Source: Hufsiella ginkgonis (GTDB lineage Bacteria; Bacteroidota; Bacteroidia; Sphingobacteriales; Sphingobacteriaceae). From it: a stretch of 64,000 nt of DNA. Made by a program: the position numbers and the translations under genes. Below are positions 41,399 to 50,369 of this stretch, piece after piece; the first letter of the stretch is position 1; each line of letters starts with the position of its first letter. The notes below the pieces were generated by a model. It worked only from the letters and a program-made list of their open reading frames with translations. It searched no databases and was not told where the DNA came from. The DNA lies in contig NZ_WVHS01000002.1 in NCBI RefSeq assembly GCF_009834915.1, positions 434,001 to 498,000 of the forward strand, written 5' to 3'.

Positions 41399-44300
41399 AT
41401 GAGAAAGATTACCTGCCTGCTTTTACTTTCTATTCCTGCTTTTCTTTTTTCTGTACATGCGCAGCCCGCCAAATGGAATGTGGAAAAACCTTCAGGTCCA
41501 TCAAAATCCGTGTCATTCAATACCGACGAGGGCACCTGGATGAACCTCGACGTAAGTCCCGATGGGAAGGACATAGTTTTCGATCTATTAGGCGACATCT
41601 ACAAAATACCCGCCGCAGGTGGCAAGGCGGCTTTACTGGCCGGCGGGCTGGCGTTCGAGGTGCAGCCCCGCTACAGCTCAGACGGGAAATATATTTCGTA
41701 TACCAGCGATAAAGACGGCGGCGACAACATCTGGGTGATGAATGCCGACGGCAGCAATAAGCACGCAGTGACTAAAGAAACTTTCCGCCTGCTCAACAAC
41801 GCGGTATGGATCCCGGGTACGCAATACCTGGTAGCCAGGAAACACTTCACCGGGACCCGGTCGCTTGGCGCCGGCGAACTGTGGATGTATCACATTACCG
41901 GTGGAGACGGCGTACAGCTCACTAAACGTAAGAACGACCAGCAGGACCAGGGCGAGCCGGAAGTTTCCCCCGATGGAAAATTCGTCTATTTTAGTGAGGA
42001 TGTAAGCCCCGGCCCTTTTTTTCAATATAATAAAGATCCGAATGGCGAGATCTACAACATCCGGAGATTGAACCGCGAAACCGGTGAATTCGAAACCATA
42101 GCAGGCGGACAAGGCGGCGCGGTACGTCCCCAAATCTCGCCCGATGGTAAAATGCTCGCTTTCGTGCGGCGCGTGCGGTTAAAATCTGTGCTATACCTGC
42201 AGGATCTCGAAACCGGGGAGGAATGGCCTGTTTATACCGAGCTCTCCCGCGATCAGCAGGAAGCATGGGCGATATTCGGCCTGTACACGAACTTCGCGTG
42301 GACGCCAGACAGTAAGCATATCATCTTTTACGCCAAAGGAAAGATCCGCGATCTCGACCTGCTCACGCAAACAGCCTCGGTGATCCCCTTCGAGGTGACC
42401 TCACAACAAAATATTACCGAATCCCTTCATTTTGAACAGAAGGTGTTCCAGGACGAATTCGATGTTAAAATGGTTCGCCAGCTAACTACTTCCCCTGACG
42501 GAAAACAGGTGGCATTTAACTCTGCGGGCCACATTTATGTAAAAGACCTTCCTAACGGGAAACCAGCGCGTGTAACGGATGCCACAGATTTTGAATTCGA
42601 ACCTGATTACAGCCCTGATGGTAAATCGCTCGTGTTCGTTTCCTGGAGCGACGAATATAAAGGCTCTATCAACCGGGTGGATATCAAAACCAAGCTGGTA
42701 ACCCGCCTCACCATGGAACGCGGCTTCTACTATTCCCCTAAATTTTCGAATAAAGGAGATAAGATCGCTTTCCGCAAAGGCGTAGGTAACGACATGCTGG
42801 GTTATAGCTACGGCAAAAACCCGGGCATGTACGTGATGACATTGGATGGCACTAAACCCGTCCTTATCAGCAGCCGCGGCCTGAAACCTTCCTTCAGCGC
42901 CGACGACAGCAAGATCTTTTTCCAGTCGTCCGAAGGTGCCAAAAAAGCGTTTAAAGTGATGGACCTCAGCGGCGCCAACGAACGCACGCTGTATACCTCC
43001 ACCAACGCCACGCAATTCGCGCCAAGTCCCGATGGCAAATGGATCGCCTTTACGGAATTTTACAACGCTTACATCACGCCCATGGTGCAATCGGGCGGCA
43101 GTTTCGACCTCTCCGCCACCAACAAGGCCATCCCGCTTACCAGAGTTACCCGCGATGCCGGCACTTACCTGCACTGGAGCAAAGACGGCCAGCGGCTGAT
43201 GTGGACACTGGGGCCGCAATATTTCTCGCGCGAGATCAAAAACTCATTCTCTTTTGCCGATGGCGCACCTGCAAAACTGCCCGCCATTGACAGTGTAGGC
43301 ACCGATATCGGCCTGCGCCTGACCACCGATCGCCCGCAAGGGAAAATCGCACTGACGGGTGCAAGAATTATTACCATGAAGGGCGACGAAGTGATCGCTA
43401 AAGGCACCATCATTATCGATCAGAACAGGATCGTCGCCATCGGCACAACCGCACAGGTGCCGTTACCGGAAGATGCGCGGGTGATTGATGTGGCGGGAAA
43501 AACCGTCATGCCAGGCATCGTAGACGTTCACGCACACTTACGTACCAGCCCTGACGGCGTTACGCCGCAGCAGGACTGGGGATATTTCGTGAACCTTTCC
43601 TTCGGCGTAACCACTTCACACGACCCGTCAAGCAATACCGAAATGGTATTCAGCCAATCGGAGATGTTAAAGGCGGGTGTGATCACCGGGCCACGCGTAT
43701 ATTCCACCGGCACCATTTTGTATGGCGCGGAGGGCGATTTTAAAGCAGTGGTGAATAACCTCGACGACGCCCGCTCGCACCTGCGCAGGCTGAAAGCCGT
43801 TGGCGCCTTTTCTGTGAAATCGTATAACCAGCCGCGCCGTGATCAGCGCCAGCAGATCATCCAGGCAGCCCGCGAGCTAAAAATGGAAGTAGTGCCCGAA
43901 GGCGGCTCAACCTACTTTACTAACATGAGTATGATCCTCGACGGACATACGGGCATAGAACACAATATTCCGGTAGTACCGGTATACAAAGACATGAAAT
44001 CTCTTTTTAACGAAAGCAGAACGGCTTATACCCCTACCCTTATCGTAAGCTACGGATCGCAATCGGGCGAAAACTTCTGGTACGATCGTACCAATGTCTG
44101 GGAGAATGAACACCTGATGAGCTTTACTCCCCGGAGCATTATCGACGCCCGTTCCAGGCGCCGCACTACTTCCGAATACAGCGACTACGGACATATCGAG
44201 GTCTCGAAGGCGGTAAAACAGATCTCAGACGGAGGCACAAAGATCAACCTCGGCGCACACGGCCAGCTCCAGGGATTAGGAGCGCACTGGGAGCTCTGGA

Positions 44301-44641
44301 TGCTGGCGCAGGGAGGTATGACCCCGCTGCAGGCCATACGCTGCGCAACCCTCAACGGAGCGCAATACCTAGGTATGGGTAAAGAGATCGGATCGCTGGA
44401 AACCGGTAAATTAGCCGACCTCATCGTGCTCGACGCGAACCCGCTCGAAGATATCCGCAACAGCGAAAAGATCAGGTACGTGATGATAAACGGCCGCATT
44501 TTCGACGCGCCCACTATGAACGAAATCGGAAACCAGGAAAAGATCAGGAACAAATTTTGGTGGCAAACTGAACGCTCCGGCGATTTTAGCTACCCGGTAA
44601 ACAAGGAAACGTATACGTTTACGGTGCCTTCGGTGGATTAA
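41399..44641 (+). CDS. Exported amidohydrolase with N-terminal TolB-like beta-propeller
   Basis: 1080 aa. Signal peptide (LLLLSIPAFLFSVHAQ), then PD40/WD40-like propeller repeats with SPDGK motifs (VSPDGKDIVFD, SSDGKYISYTSDKDG, SPDGKSLVFVS, TSPDGKQVAF) to about residue 640, then an amidohydrolase domain: IVDVHAHLRTSPDG (HxH), the metal-bridging Lys in GAFSVKSYNQPR, the His ligands HTGIEHN and GAHGQLQGLG. It likely cleaves a C-N bond in the periplasm; substrate unknown. Large exported hydrolases with this fusion are frequent in Bacteroidota. Confidence 0.9.
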   Translation: MRKITCLLLLSIPAFLFSVHAQPAKWNVEKPSGPSKSVSFNTDEGTWMNLDVSPDGKDIVFDLLGDIYKIPAAGGKAALLAGGLAFEVQPRYSSDGKYISYTSDKDGGDNIWVMNADGSNKHAVTKETFRLLNNAVWIPGTQYLVARKHFTGTRSLGAGELWMYHITGGDGVQLTKRKNDQQDQGEPEVSPDGKFVYFSEDVSPGPFFQYNKDPNGEIYNIRRLNRETGEFETIAGGQGGAVRPQISPDGKMLAFVRRVRLKSVLYLQDLETGEEWPVYTELSRDQQEAWAIFGLYTNFAWTPDSKHIIFYAKGKIRDLDLLTQTASVIPFEVTSQQNITESLHFEQKVFQDEFDVKMVRQLTTSPDGKQVAFNSAGHIYVKDLPNGKPARVTDATDFEFEPDYSPDGKSLVFVSWSDEYKGSINRVDIKTKLVTRLTMERGFYYSPKFSNKGDKIAFRKGVGNDMLGYSYGKNPGMYVMTLDGTKPVLISSRGLKPSFSADDSKIFFQSSEGAKKAFKVMDLSGANERTLYTSTNATQFAPSPDGKWIAFTEFYNAYITPMVQSGGSFDLSATNKAIPLTRVTRDAGTYLHWSKDGQRLMWTLGPQYFSREIKNSFSFADGAPAKLPAIDSVGTDIGLRLTTDRPQGKIALTGARIITMKGDEVIAKGTIIIDQNRIVAIGTTAQVPLPEDARVIDVAGKTVMPGIVDVHAHLRTSPDGVTPQQDWGYFVNLSFGVTTSHDPSSNTEMVFSQSEMLKAGVITGPRVYSTGTILYGAEGDFKAVVNNLDDARSHLRRLKAVGAFSVKSYNQPRRDQRQQIIQAARELKMEVVPEGGSTYFTNMSMILDGHTGIEHNIPVVPVYKDMKSLFNESRTAYTPTLIVSYGSQSGENFWYDRTNVWENEHLMSFTPRSIIDARSRRRTTSEYSDYGHIEVSKAVKQISDGGTKINLGAHGQLQGLGAHWELWMLAQGGMTPLQAIRCATLNGAQYLGMGKEIGSLETGKLADLIVLDANPLEDIRNSEKIRYVMINGRIFDAPTMNEIGNQEKIRNKFWWQTERSGDFSYPVNKETYTFTVPSVD

Positions 44642-44652
44642 GCAGGATCTCC

Positions 44653-44726
44653 CTTCGCCCGGCTCAGTATTACGAAAACACGATAACGCGCGATCATGTT
44701 AGTTTGCTATGCTGAGCCTGCCGAAG
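44653..44726. repeat. REP-like inverted pair (GGCTCAG/CTGAGCC) after the amidohydrolase gene
   Basis: CTTCGCCCGGCTCAGTAT (44653-44670) and ATGCTGAGCCTGCCGAAG (44709-44726) are inverted and match at 15 of 18 positions with a 38-nt loop. The core resembles the CTTCGrCAGGCTCAG element common in extragenic repeats of many bacteria. It lies between convergent gene ends, so a terminator-like role is possible. Confidence 0.65.
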
Positions 44727-44729
44727 CAA

Positions 44730-45128
44730 CTACCTCTTATAGGTCATCAGCAAATTATTCGATTCATAGAGGTACAGCAACCCGTAACGGATCTCGAACC
44801 GCGTTACCTTTTGCAGGTTCTGCACGATCTGGTTCTCCTGGTCCATCAGCCCGTCGCAAAACATTTTGGTGGACATGATCGGGCCTAGCTTCACGTGACT
44901 TCGCTTAAGCTCGTACTCCGAAGAAAAAGAGTTGCAGGCGGCTTTCCCGGATGCCTTCCCTTCTTTAAATTCCAAAAAAGCCTGTTCACTGGGTTCTACC
45001 GGTTTTTGGTTAAGGGCGATCAGCCTCCAATGCGTTCCTTCCAGCACAGGCTGCTCGCCGGTACCGCTTAATACTTTACATGATGAGATAAAAACAACGA
45101 TGGGGAGTAGCAGGCGAATGGCTTTCAT
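44730..45128 (-). CDS. META-domain lipoprotein (HslJ-like)
   Basis: 132 aa. Lipobox VVFISSCKVL, then one META domain: EGTHWRLIALNQKPV, GKASGKAACNSFSSEY (the GxxGCNxY-like motif) and LGPIMSTKMFC. META/HslJ proteins are exported, small, and of uncertain function (E. coli HslJ is linked to novobiocin tolerance). No promoter at a standard position; TACCTTGG sits 30 nt upstream of the ATG. Confidence 0.85.
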   Translation of the reverse strand: MKAIRLLLPIVVFISSCKVLSGTGEQPVLEGTHWRLIALNQKPVEPSEQAFLEFKEGKASGKAACNSFSSEYELKRSHVKLGPIMSTKMFCDGLMDQENQIVQNLQKVTRFEIRYGLLYLYESNNLLMTYKR

Positions 45129-45175
45129 GACTGTCGGTTTGACTTAATTTATAACGGACCAAGGTAATAATAGTT

Positions 45176-46366
45176 TCACAGATGCTGTGCGATCACAAAA
45201 CCGCTCGCCCATGCCCACTGGAAATTATAACCACCCAGCCAGCCGGTTACATCCACACACTCCCCGCCAAAAAACAAACCGGGAACTTGCTTTGCCTCGA
45301 GGGTTTTCGATGAAAGCTCACCGGTGGCAACGCCGCCACGCATCACCTCCGCTTTGTCGTATCCCTTGTCTCCGGCAGGTTTCACGGTAAAATGATGGAT
45401 CATCTGTTGGACCTTCTCCAGGTCGGCATTGCTGAGCGATGCCAGGTTCTTATGGACGGGCAGGAACTTTCCTAATGCCTCCGCAAACTTTCGTGTAAAC
45501 AACTGCGAAAGCAGCGTAAGCAATGACCGTTTACCGTTCACCACCTTTTCCGCCGAGATCAGCGCCAGGACCTCGCCGCCCGGGTACAGGTCTATAAGAA
45601 GCGTTTCGCCCGGCCGCCAGTACGACGATTGCTGCAGGATCGCCGGGCCGCTCAATCCCCAATGGGTAAAGAGGATGTTCTCTTCAAAGCCGATCTCATC
45701 GTTCCAGGTGCGGCTAAAAATGGTATTTCCAGACAACTCTGCAAACCAGTCGGCATCTTTTCCCGTGATGGTAAGCGGAACCAGTGCAGGAGCGGTTTCG
45801 GTAACCCGCATTCCAAATTGCCTGGCGATGCGCAGCGCGAAATCGGATGCGCCCATTTTTGAAACGGGCAAACCACCGCTGGCCATCACCACTGCCGGCG
45901 CGGTTACTTCAGTTAACATACCGTTGACCAGGTAACTTACCCGGAATGATCCGTTTTCCCGGGCGACCGATTTAACTTCCGCATTACATTGCAGACCTTG
46001 TCCAAGGTCGTTACACAGGGAAACAAAAACGTCGACGATATCCTTCGCTTTGTTACTTACCGGGAAGAGCTGTCCCAGCGTTTTTTCGTGCCCCGTGATA
46101 CCATATGACTCAAAAAAAGCGATAGTATCCGCCACTGTCCATTGCGACAATGCGGATTTGCAGAAATGAGGATTTTCGGAGATAAAGTTCACCGGCGAAG
46201 CGTAGAGATTGGTATAATTACAACGGCCGCCGCCGGATACCAGGATCTTTGCGCCCGGCCTGGCATTCTTTTCGAGTACCAATATTTTTTTACCAAGAAA
46301 CCCTGCCTGTACCGCACACATCAACCCACATGCACCGCCGCCGATAATAATTGCCTGGTAGTTCAT
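45176..46366 (-). CDS. BaiN/RdsA-type NAD(P)/FAD-dependent oxidoreductase (HI0933-like)
   Basis: 396 aa flavoprotein. FAD-binding IIIGGGACGLMCAVQAGFLG near the start, ARPGAKILVSGGGRCNYTNL, VMASGGLPVSKMGASDFAL and the C-terminal FFGGECVDVTGWLGGYNFQWA (in part) match the HI0933/BaiN family. Substrate unclear; one homologue acts in bile-acid reduction. ATG 46366 was chosen (MNYQAIIIGGG) because a variant TATCTTGG element ends 6 nt upstream; the frame runs 8 codons further. Confidence 0.9.
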   Translation of the reverse strand: MNYQAIIIGGGACGLMCAVQAGFLGKKILVLEKNARPGAKILVSGGGRCNYTNLYASPVNFISENPHFCKSALSQWTVADTIAFFESYGITGHEKTLGQLFPVSNKAKDIVDVFVSLCNDLGQGLQCNAEVKSVARENGSFRVSYLVNGMLTEVTAPAVVMASGGLPVSKMGASDFALRIARQFGMRVTETAPALVPLTITGKDADWFAELSGNTIFSRTWNDEIGFEENILFTHWGLSGPAILQQSSYWRPGETLLIDLYPGGEVLALISAEKVVNGKRSLLTLLSQLFTRKFAEALGKFLPVHKNLASLSNADLEKVQQMIHHFTVKPAGDKGYDKAEVMRGGVATGELSSKTLEAKQVPGLFFGGECVDVTGWLGGYNFQWAWASGFVIAQHL

Positions 46367-46459
46367 TGGCGGCCAAGATAAGGATTTCATTATTCAACCC
46401 GGCGTAATGCTGCCGCCTGGCCAAAACCGCACGGATCGCATACATAGCAAGGAAATAAA

Positions 46460-46501
46460 CGCAAAGGGCACAAAGCAGGAATCAACTTTGCGCCCTTTGC
46501 G
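46460..46501 (-). terminator. Terminator of the Pro-rich peptide gene
   Basis: Perfect 10-bp arms CGCAAAGGGC/GCCCTTTGCG, extended by ACAAAG/CTTTG-like pairing, 29 nt after the stop at 46531. Minus-strand side continues T-rich (TTTATTT). Confidence 0.7.
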
Positions 46502-46530
46502 AAACTTTTTGAGCGCTTCGCGCGAAACTC

Positions 46531-46875
46531 TTACCTTGGCTTAGGCACCGGGTTAGGCACCGGCGTCGGTGTAGGGCTTGGAGCAGGCGATGGTACAGGG
46601 GCCGGGTTCTGCGGATTTGGTGTAGGCGAAGGCGTTGGATTCGGCAACGGGTTAGGAACCGGCGTAGGTATCGGGCTCGGGTTGGGGGTCGGCGTCGGTT
46701 TAGGGTTCGGGTTAGGCGTTGGTAGCGGCGAAGGTGCTGGAATCCGCCTGGTGGTGTCCTGCGGCGACCGTGTCGGCACCCGCCTGCTGGTGGTATCGCG
46801 CCTTGTTTGCGCCATCGCCGCATCAAATGCGCTGACGGCAACCATTACCAGCAACGCTAAACTTAACTTTTTCAT
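46531..46875 (-). CDS. Secreted proline-rich repeat peptide
   Basis: 114 aa. Signal peptide about residues 1-22 ([18 protein letters not shown]), an Arg/Thr stretch ([14 protein letters not shown]) and then about 65 residues of near-perfect P-x-P-x repeats (PTPNPxPxP) to the C-terminus. Low complexity; no known domain. Such extended Pro-rich tails may span the cell wall or bind partners, but no function is inferred. The DNA has a matching G-rich tandem pattern, so overlapping frames are also open; this frame is chosen for its signal peptide. Confidence 0.65.
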   Translation of the reverse strand: MKKLSLALLVMVAVSAFDAAMAQTRRDTTSRRVPTRSPQDTTRRIPAPSPLPTPNPNPKPTPTPNPSPIPTPVPNPLPNPTPSPTPNPQNPAPVPSPAPSPTPTPVPNPVPKPR

Positions 46876-46972
46876 AATCGTAGCTTTTAAATAGGTGATG
46901 TACGTAACTTGTTAAAGTTTAACGCCTGTTTTACCGGGCTTGTTTGAAAAATGTGAGATTTGTAGCAGGCAG

Positions 46973-47021
46973 CTGATGGCCTATGACTGATAGCTGACAG
47001 CTAATGGCTGACAGCTGATAG
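46973..47021. repeat. Heptamer array (CTGATAG family), upstream of 47064
   Basis: Seven units in 49 nt: CTGATGG, CCTATGA, CTGATAG, CTGACAG, CTAATGG, CTGACAG, CTGATAG. Same family and orientation as the array at 37904, in a divergent intergenic region. Confidence 0.75.
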
Positions 47022-47032
47022 CTATTTTTCAC

Positions 47033-47040
47033 TATTTTTG
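47033..47040 (+). promoter_or_regulatory. Putative -7 element (TATTTTTG)
   Basis: TATTTTTG, preceded by a TATTTTTC near-copy 10 nt before, ends 23 nt before ATG 47064, directly after the heptamer array. No -33 TTG is seen because repeat units occupy that spacing. Confidence 0.4.
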
Positions 47041-47063
47041 ACGCTCCTATTCAAGCAAATAAC

Positions 47064-47597
47064 ATGAACGAAAATATCGGCATCGGCTCCAGGATCCAGC
47101 ATTCGAAATATGGCAAAGGCGTAGTGATCAACGTGCGCTCCGATGCATTCCAGGTAACATTTATCGATAGCGGTTACAAAGAAATCCCGGTAGGAGAAGA
47201 AATTACCGTACTTGACGATATGGCACCCGATACCGATATGGTAAGCCTCTACGAAGTGGAAAAAACCTTGAAAAAGGTACTTCAGCGCTGGTCTGGCATC
47301 TCCGAGACGGTGTCTCTTGGCGACAAATGGAAAGGCGGGAAAATGATCCTGCAGCCCGGCAATACGGGCTTAACTGCTAAGGAGATCTCCATCGATCAGT
47401 TCTTTTATAAGATCGTAATGGTACGCGACCGCGTGCGCGTAATGGAACAACGCATTAACAGCAGCAACCTGGATAACGAAGAGAAAGTGAACCTGCAGCA
47501 ATATATTACCCGCATCTACGGCAGCCTCACTACCTTTAACGTGCTGTTTAAATTAAAAGAAGACCAGTTTGTAGGCGAAAAGGGCAGCGGTGATTAA
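47064..47597 (+). CDS. Protein with PcrA/UvrD C-terminal-like (tudor-like) domain
   Basis: 177 aa, no signal peptide. Residues about 6-45 (IGSRIQHSKYGKGVVINV...VTFIDSGYKEIPV) match the G-x-x-V-x-H-x-x-Y/F-G-x-G-x-V small domain found at the C-terminus of PcrA/UvrD helicases, which contacts RNA polymerase. The C-terminal half is helical and charged. No helicase motifs exist, so it is a stand-alone domain protein; function unknown. A heptamer array and a TAnnTTTG element lie upstream. Confidence 0.75.
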   Translation: MNENIGIGSRIQHSKYGKGVVINVRSDAFQVTFIDSGYKEIPVGEEITVLDDMAPDTDMVSLYEVEKTLKKVLQRWSGISETVSLGDKWKGGKMILQPGNTGLTAKEISIDQFFYKIVMVRDRVRVMEQRINSSNLDNEEKVNLQQYITRIYGSLTTFNVLFKLKEDQFVGEKGSGD

Positions 47598-47822
47598 GGA
47601 GGCCGAACGATAAATCACCTTAGTTACAAGTGACTTCCATGCAGGGAATTAAACCATGTAACCTCCTTGCGTTCATCCGCTGCACCATAACGAGATAAGC
47701 AAGCAGGAAAAATATCGAAGCTTATGCGTCTATTCTCTCCTGCCTGGTAGTAGATGAAAAGCGTCAGCGTAGAAATAACGTAAACAACAAGACTGAAACT
47801 TGCGTCTATCAAAATAACTCCT
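47598..47822. other. Gap between convergent genes
   Basis: A 225-nt stretch between convergent gene ends. A 62-codon frame on the minus strand (47624-47812, one hydrophobic segment) is open but has no ribosome-binding support and was not called. No strong terminator seen. Confidence 0.5.
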
Positions 47823-50369
47823 CTAAAGTTCCACCCGAGCCCAATCCCAGCCCTGCATTTCCCGTTGATTCACCGCTTTCACTTCCACCAGGCTTTTCGC
47901 GGCCGCAGCGTTGAGGGTAACAGAGAGCCCTTTAACGGCTACCTGCTCTTTTTTACCTTTCGCATCGGTATACCGTACGATGTAGCCGGTAACATCTTTC
48001 TCCGGTGAAGCCTGCCAGCTAACCTTATATGACCCGTCCTCTTCCTTGTGAGCAGCAACGCCCTTTAAGCGCGAAGGGCTCGATGCCAGCAGCATCAGGG
48101 TAGCAGCGGTTGTTTTCGCTACTTCTATAACCAACTGGTGATTAATGGTTTCCAGGAAATCGTTCCATTGATGATAGTATGGGCTTCCCAATACCGGGTA
48201 AGAGCCTATTCCTCCCACGATATCGCCGTAAGCATCATAATATGACTGCGCATCGGTGCTTTTGTAATAAACCACGTCATAGGTAACCATGTTGGTAAAA
48301 AGGAATGCCGCTGCATGCTGGATGTCGCGGATCCCCGGGTTGGAATAGCGGATCGTATTGTCCAGCCGGCTATCATTGGCCCATCCGATCATGTCGTTAT
48401 TCAGCGCCCCGGCGATCTGCATATGGTTGGCCTGCGCTTGTCTTACAAACTCGCGGCTGCCTTGCAGCCCGGCTTCTTCGGCGGTAAAAGAAGCGAAAAT
48501 AATGGTGCAGGGCATGGGATGATCAGCCAGGATCCGGGCCGCCTCAAGGAGGGCAGCCGTTCCCGAGGCGTCATCGTCCGCCCCCGGACCGATCACCACA
48601 GAATCATAGTGACTGCTTACCACGTACACGATCTCGGGATTTACCGTGCCTTTTAGCACCGCAAAAACGTTGGCTGTTTTGGCAGTGGAAGCACGGGGCG
48701 TAAACCACTGGTATTGCGGCTCATACCCAAACGATTTATACTGGTCGAACAGGTATTCTGCCGCCTTGTTGTTTCCCGGCTGGGTAATATGTTTGGAACC
48801 GAATTTAAAGAGGCTGTTCTCGTAATCGTAAACACGGTGTACCGAAGCCTGGCTGGTAACCGATCTTACCAGCTCCGCGATCTTTGCATAAGAGGCCTCT
48901 CCCCTTGTACGAAGGTCTGTTTCTGCCTTGATATCAGCCTCGATCCGGGCCAGTACTTCAGTTTTAGTCACCTTTTGGCCAAGGTCTGCCAGGTATACGC
49001 CCCGTTCGGGGGAAATGGTATTGCCATCCCGCTCGGCGGTAACCAGCACGTACCGGCCGGAAACATCGGGTTCCCAGTCATATTCCGGTACCAGTGTCCG
49101 CACGGTATTGTTGTGGAAAAGCTTGATCGATTCGCCTGTTTTCAGGTCATACAGGTAAGACCTGCGGTGCCGGGGCTCCCCTTTTGCGGCCATTAGCCGA
49201 TCGTTGCCGATAAATACCGGCAGGCGGTCGTGCTGGATCTCGGAGGTGATGCGGGTGGCCTGCTTCGTCGCGAGATCGACCGTAAAGATCTCGTAATCAT
49301 CCAGCAGCTTCACCGCAAGGGCGGCCTTACTCCCATCGGGCGAAAACACCGGATCGGCAATCAGCTTATCAGTGGTGTAAACCACCTCAAGTTTAAAATT
49401 ATCGGTGTTGGTGACGGCCAGGATATTCTGCGCATCATCTTTAACAAGATACATGAACCGGGTAAACGCAGCGTTTACGGCGGCGATCCTCCCGGGAAAC
49501 TGTTTGATGCTTTGGTCTGCGAGGTCCACTAATACGGTTCCTTCCGCCCTTTCAGGCTTCACGTCGCTGGCTGCATAGGCGAACCGCGGCAGGTATTCAA
49601 ACAGCAGTTTATCACCCGCTGGCGATACCTGCAAACCTCCGGGAAAGTTTTTACCGGTAACCAGCTCGGTCACTTTTCGATCCTCCAGCGCCAGCTTATA
49701 AACAGCTGGATAAGCATTGCCTTCCTTTAATGCCAGCAAATACAGGTTATTGAGCCCGGGGCCGGCCACCAGCTCGCTCACCAGGTAGCCTTTCGGCAAC
49801 AGCTGGACAGTTTTCTTTTTCTTAAGGTCGTAGCTGAATAAAAAGGTTTGCGCTGCCGCAAGTTTATTGTAGGCGTTGTTAACCTGTGCACGACGGGTAG
49901 GATCGTTCCCGATGGTTTTCAATTGTTCATCCCGCCTTTTTGCGGCAGCGGTTAAACTATCTGTCGGGATGGTGCGGAGAAACACCAGTTGCCCGTTACC
50001 AATAAGCAGGTTCTTGCCTTCTATAATTCCCGTTTTTCTCCCGGCAATGGAATAATAAACCGAAATATCCCTGCCGTTCTCAATTTTTTCAAATATAGCA
50101 TAGCTCCCATCCGGGGAAAACCGGGCAAGCTTGCCATCTGCCGACAGTTCGTTTACCTGGTAAAGCTCGCCGGTGGTCAACGCGATCCTATCCAGCCAGG
50201 CCTCGCCATCACGACCGTTAAGTACCTGTTTGAACCCGGTGAGCGCCTCAATATATTTGCCTTGTTTCCAGTTATCTTCCGCTTCGGGAAAGGTTTTAGC
50301 CGGGTTCTGTCCCCGCGAGGAAATAAACAGCAAACACAGGGCGATGGTTACCGGTAAACGCATGCTCAT
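47823..50369 (-). CDS. Exported M28-family metallopeptidase with beta-propeller and FN3-like domain
   Basis: 848 aa. Signal peptide, N-terminal PD40/TolB-like propeller repeats (SADGKLARFSPDGSYAIFE, FSPDGSKAALAVKLLDDY), then the M28 zinc aminopeptidase core: SSHYDSVVIGPGADDDASG, EEAGLQGSREFV, DMIGWAN and the C-terminal YHQWNDFLETIN. The last about 85 residues look like an FN3-type module (VSWQASPEKDVTGYIVRY). It probably trims peptides in the periplasm or on the surface. The ATG overlaps the DUF3347 stop as ATGA. An alternative ATG lies 2 codons in. Confidence 0.88.
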   Translation of the reverse strand: MSMRLPVTIALCLLFISSRGQNPAKTFPEAEDNWKQGKYIEALTGFKQVLNGRDGEAWLDRIALTTGELYQVNELSADGKLARFSPDGSYAIFEKIENGRDISVYYSIAGRKTGIIEGKNLLIGNGQLVFLRTIPTDSLTAAAKRRDEQLKTIGNDPTRRAQVNNAYNKLAAAQTFLFSYDLKKKKTVQLLPKGYLVSELVAGPGLNNLYLLALKEGNAYPAVYKLALEDRKVTELVTGKNFPGGLQVSPAGDKLLFEYLPRFAYAASDVKPERAEGTVLVDLADQSIKQFPGRIAAVNAAFTRFMYLVKDDAQNILAVTNTDNFKLEVVYTTDKLIADPVFSPDGSKAALAVKLLDDYEIFTVDLATKQATRITSEIQHDRLPVFIGNDRLMAAKGEPRHRRSYLYDLKTGESIKLFHNNTVRTLVPEYDWEPDVSGRYVLVTAERDGNTISPERGVYLADLGQKVTKTEVLARIEADIKAETDLRTRGEASYAKIAELVRSVTSQASVHRVYDYENSLFKFGSKHITQPGNNKAAEYLFDQYKSFGYEPQYQWFTPRASTAKTANVFAVLKGTVNPEIVYVVSSHYDSVVIGPGADDDASGTAALLEAARILADHPMPCTIIFASFTAEEAGLQGSREFVRQAQANHMQIAGALNNDMIGWANDSRLDNTIRYSNPGIRDIQHAAAFLFTNMVTYDVVYYKSTDAQSYYDAYGDIVGGIGSYPVLGSPYYHQWNDFLETINHQLVIEVAKTTAATLMLLASSPSRLKGVAAHKEEDGSYKVSWQASPEKDVTGYIVRYTDAKGKKEQVAVKGLSVTLNAAAAKSLVEVKAVNQREMQGWDWARVEL

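Noticed and set aside
46482-46841. Second long frame over the Pro-rich gene
   Set aside because: Open only because of the repetitive DNA; lacks a signal peptide and gives an Arg/His-rich sequence without structure.
47624-47812. 62-codon minus-strand frame with a hydrophobic segment
   Set aside because: No ribosome-binding site or promoter, no recognisable homology; could be a real small membrane protein but evidence is too thin.
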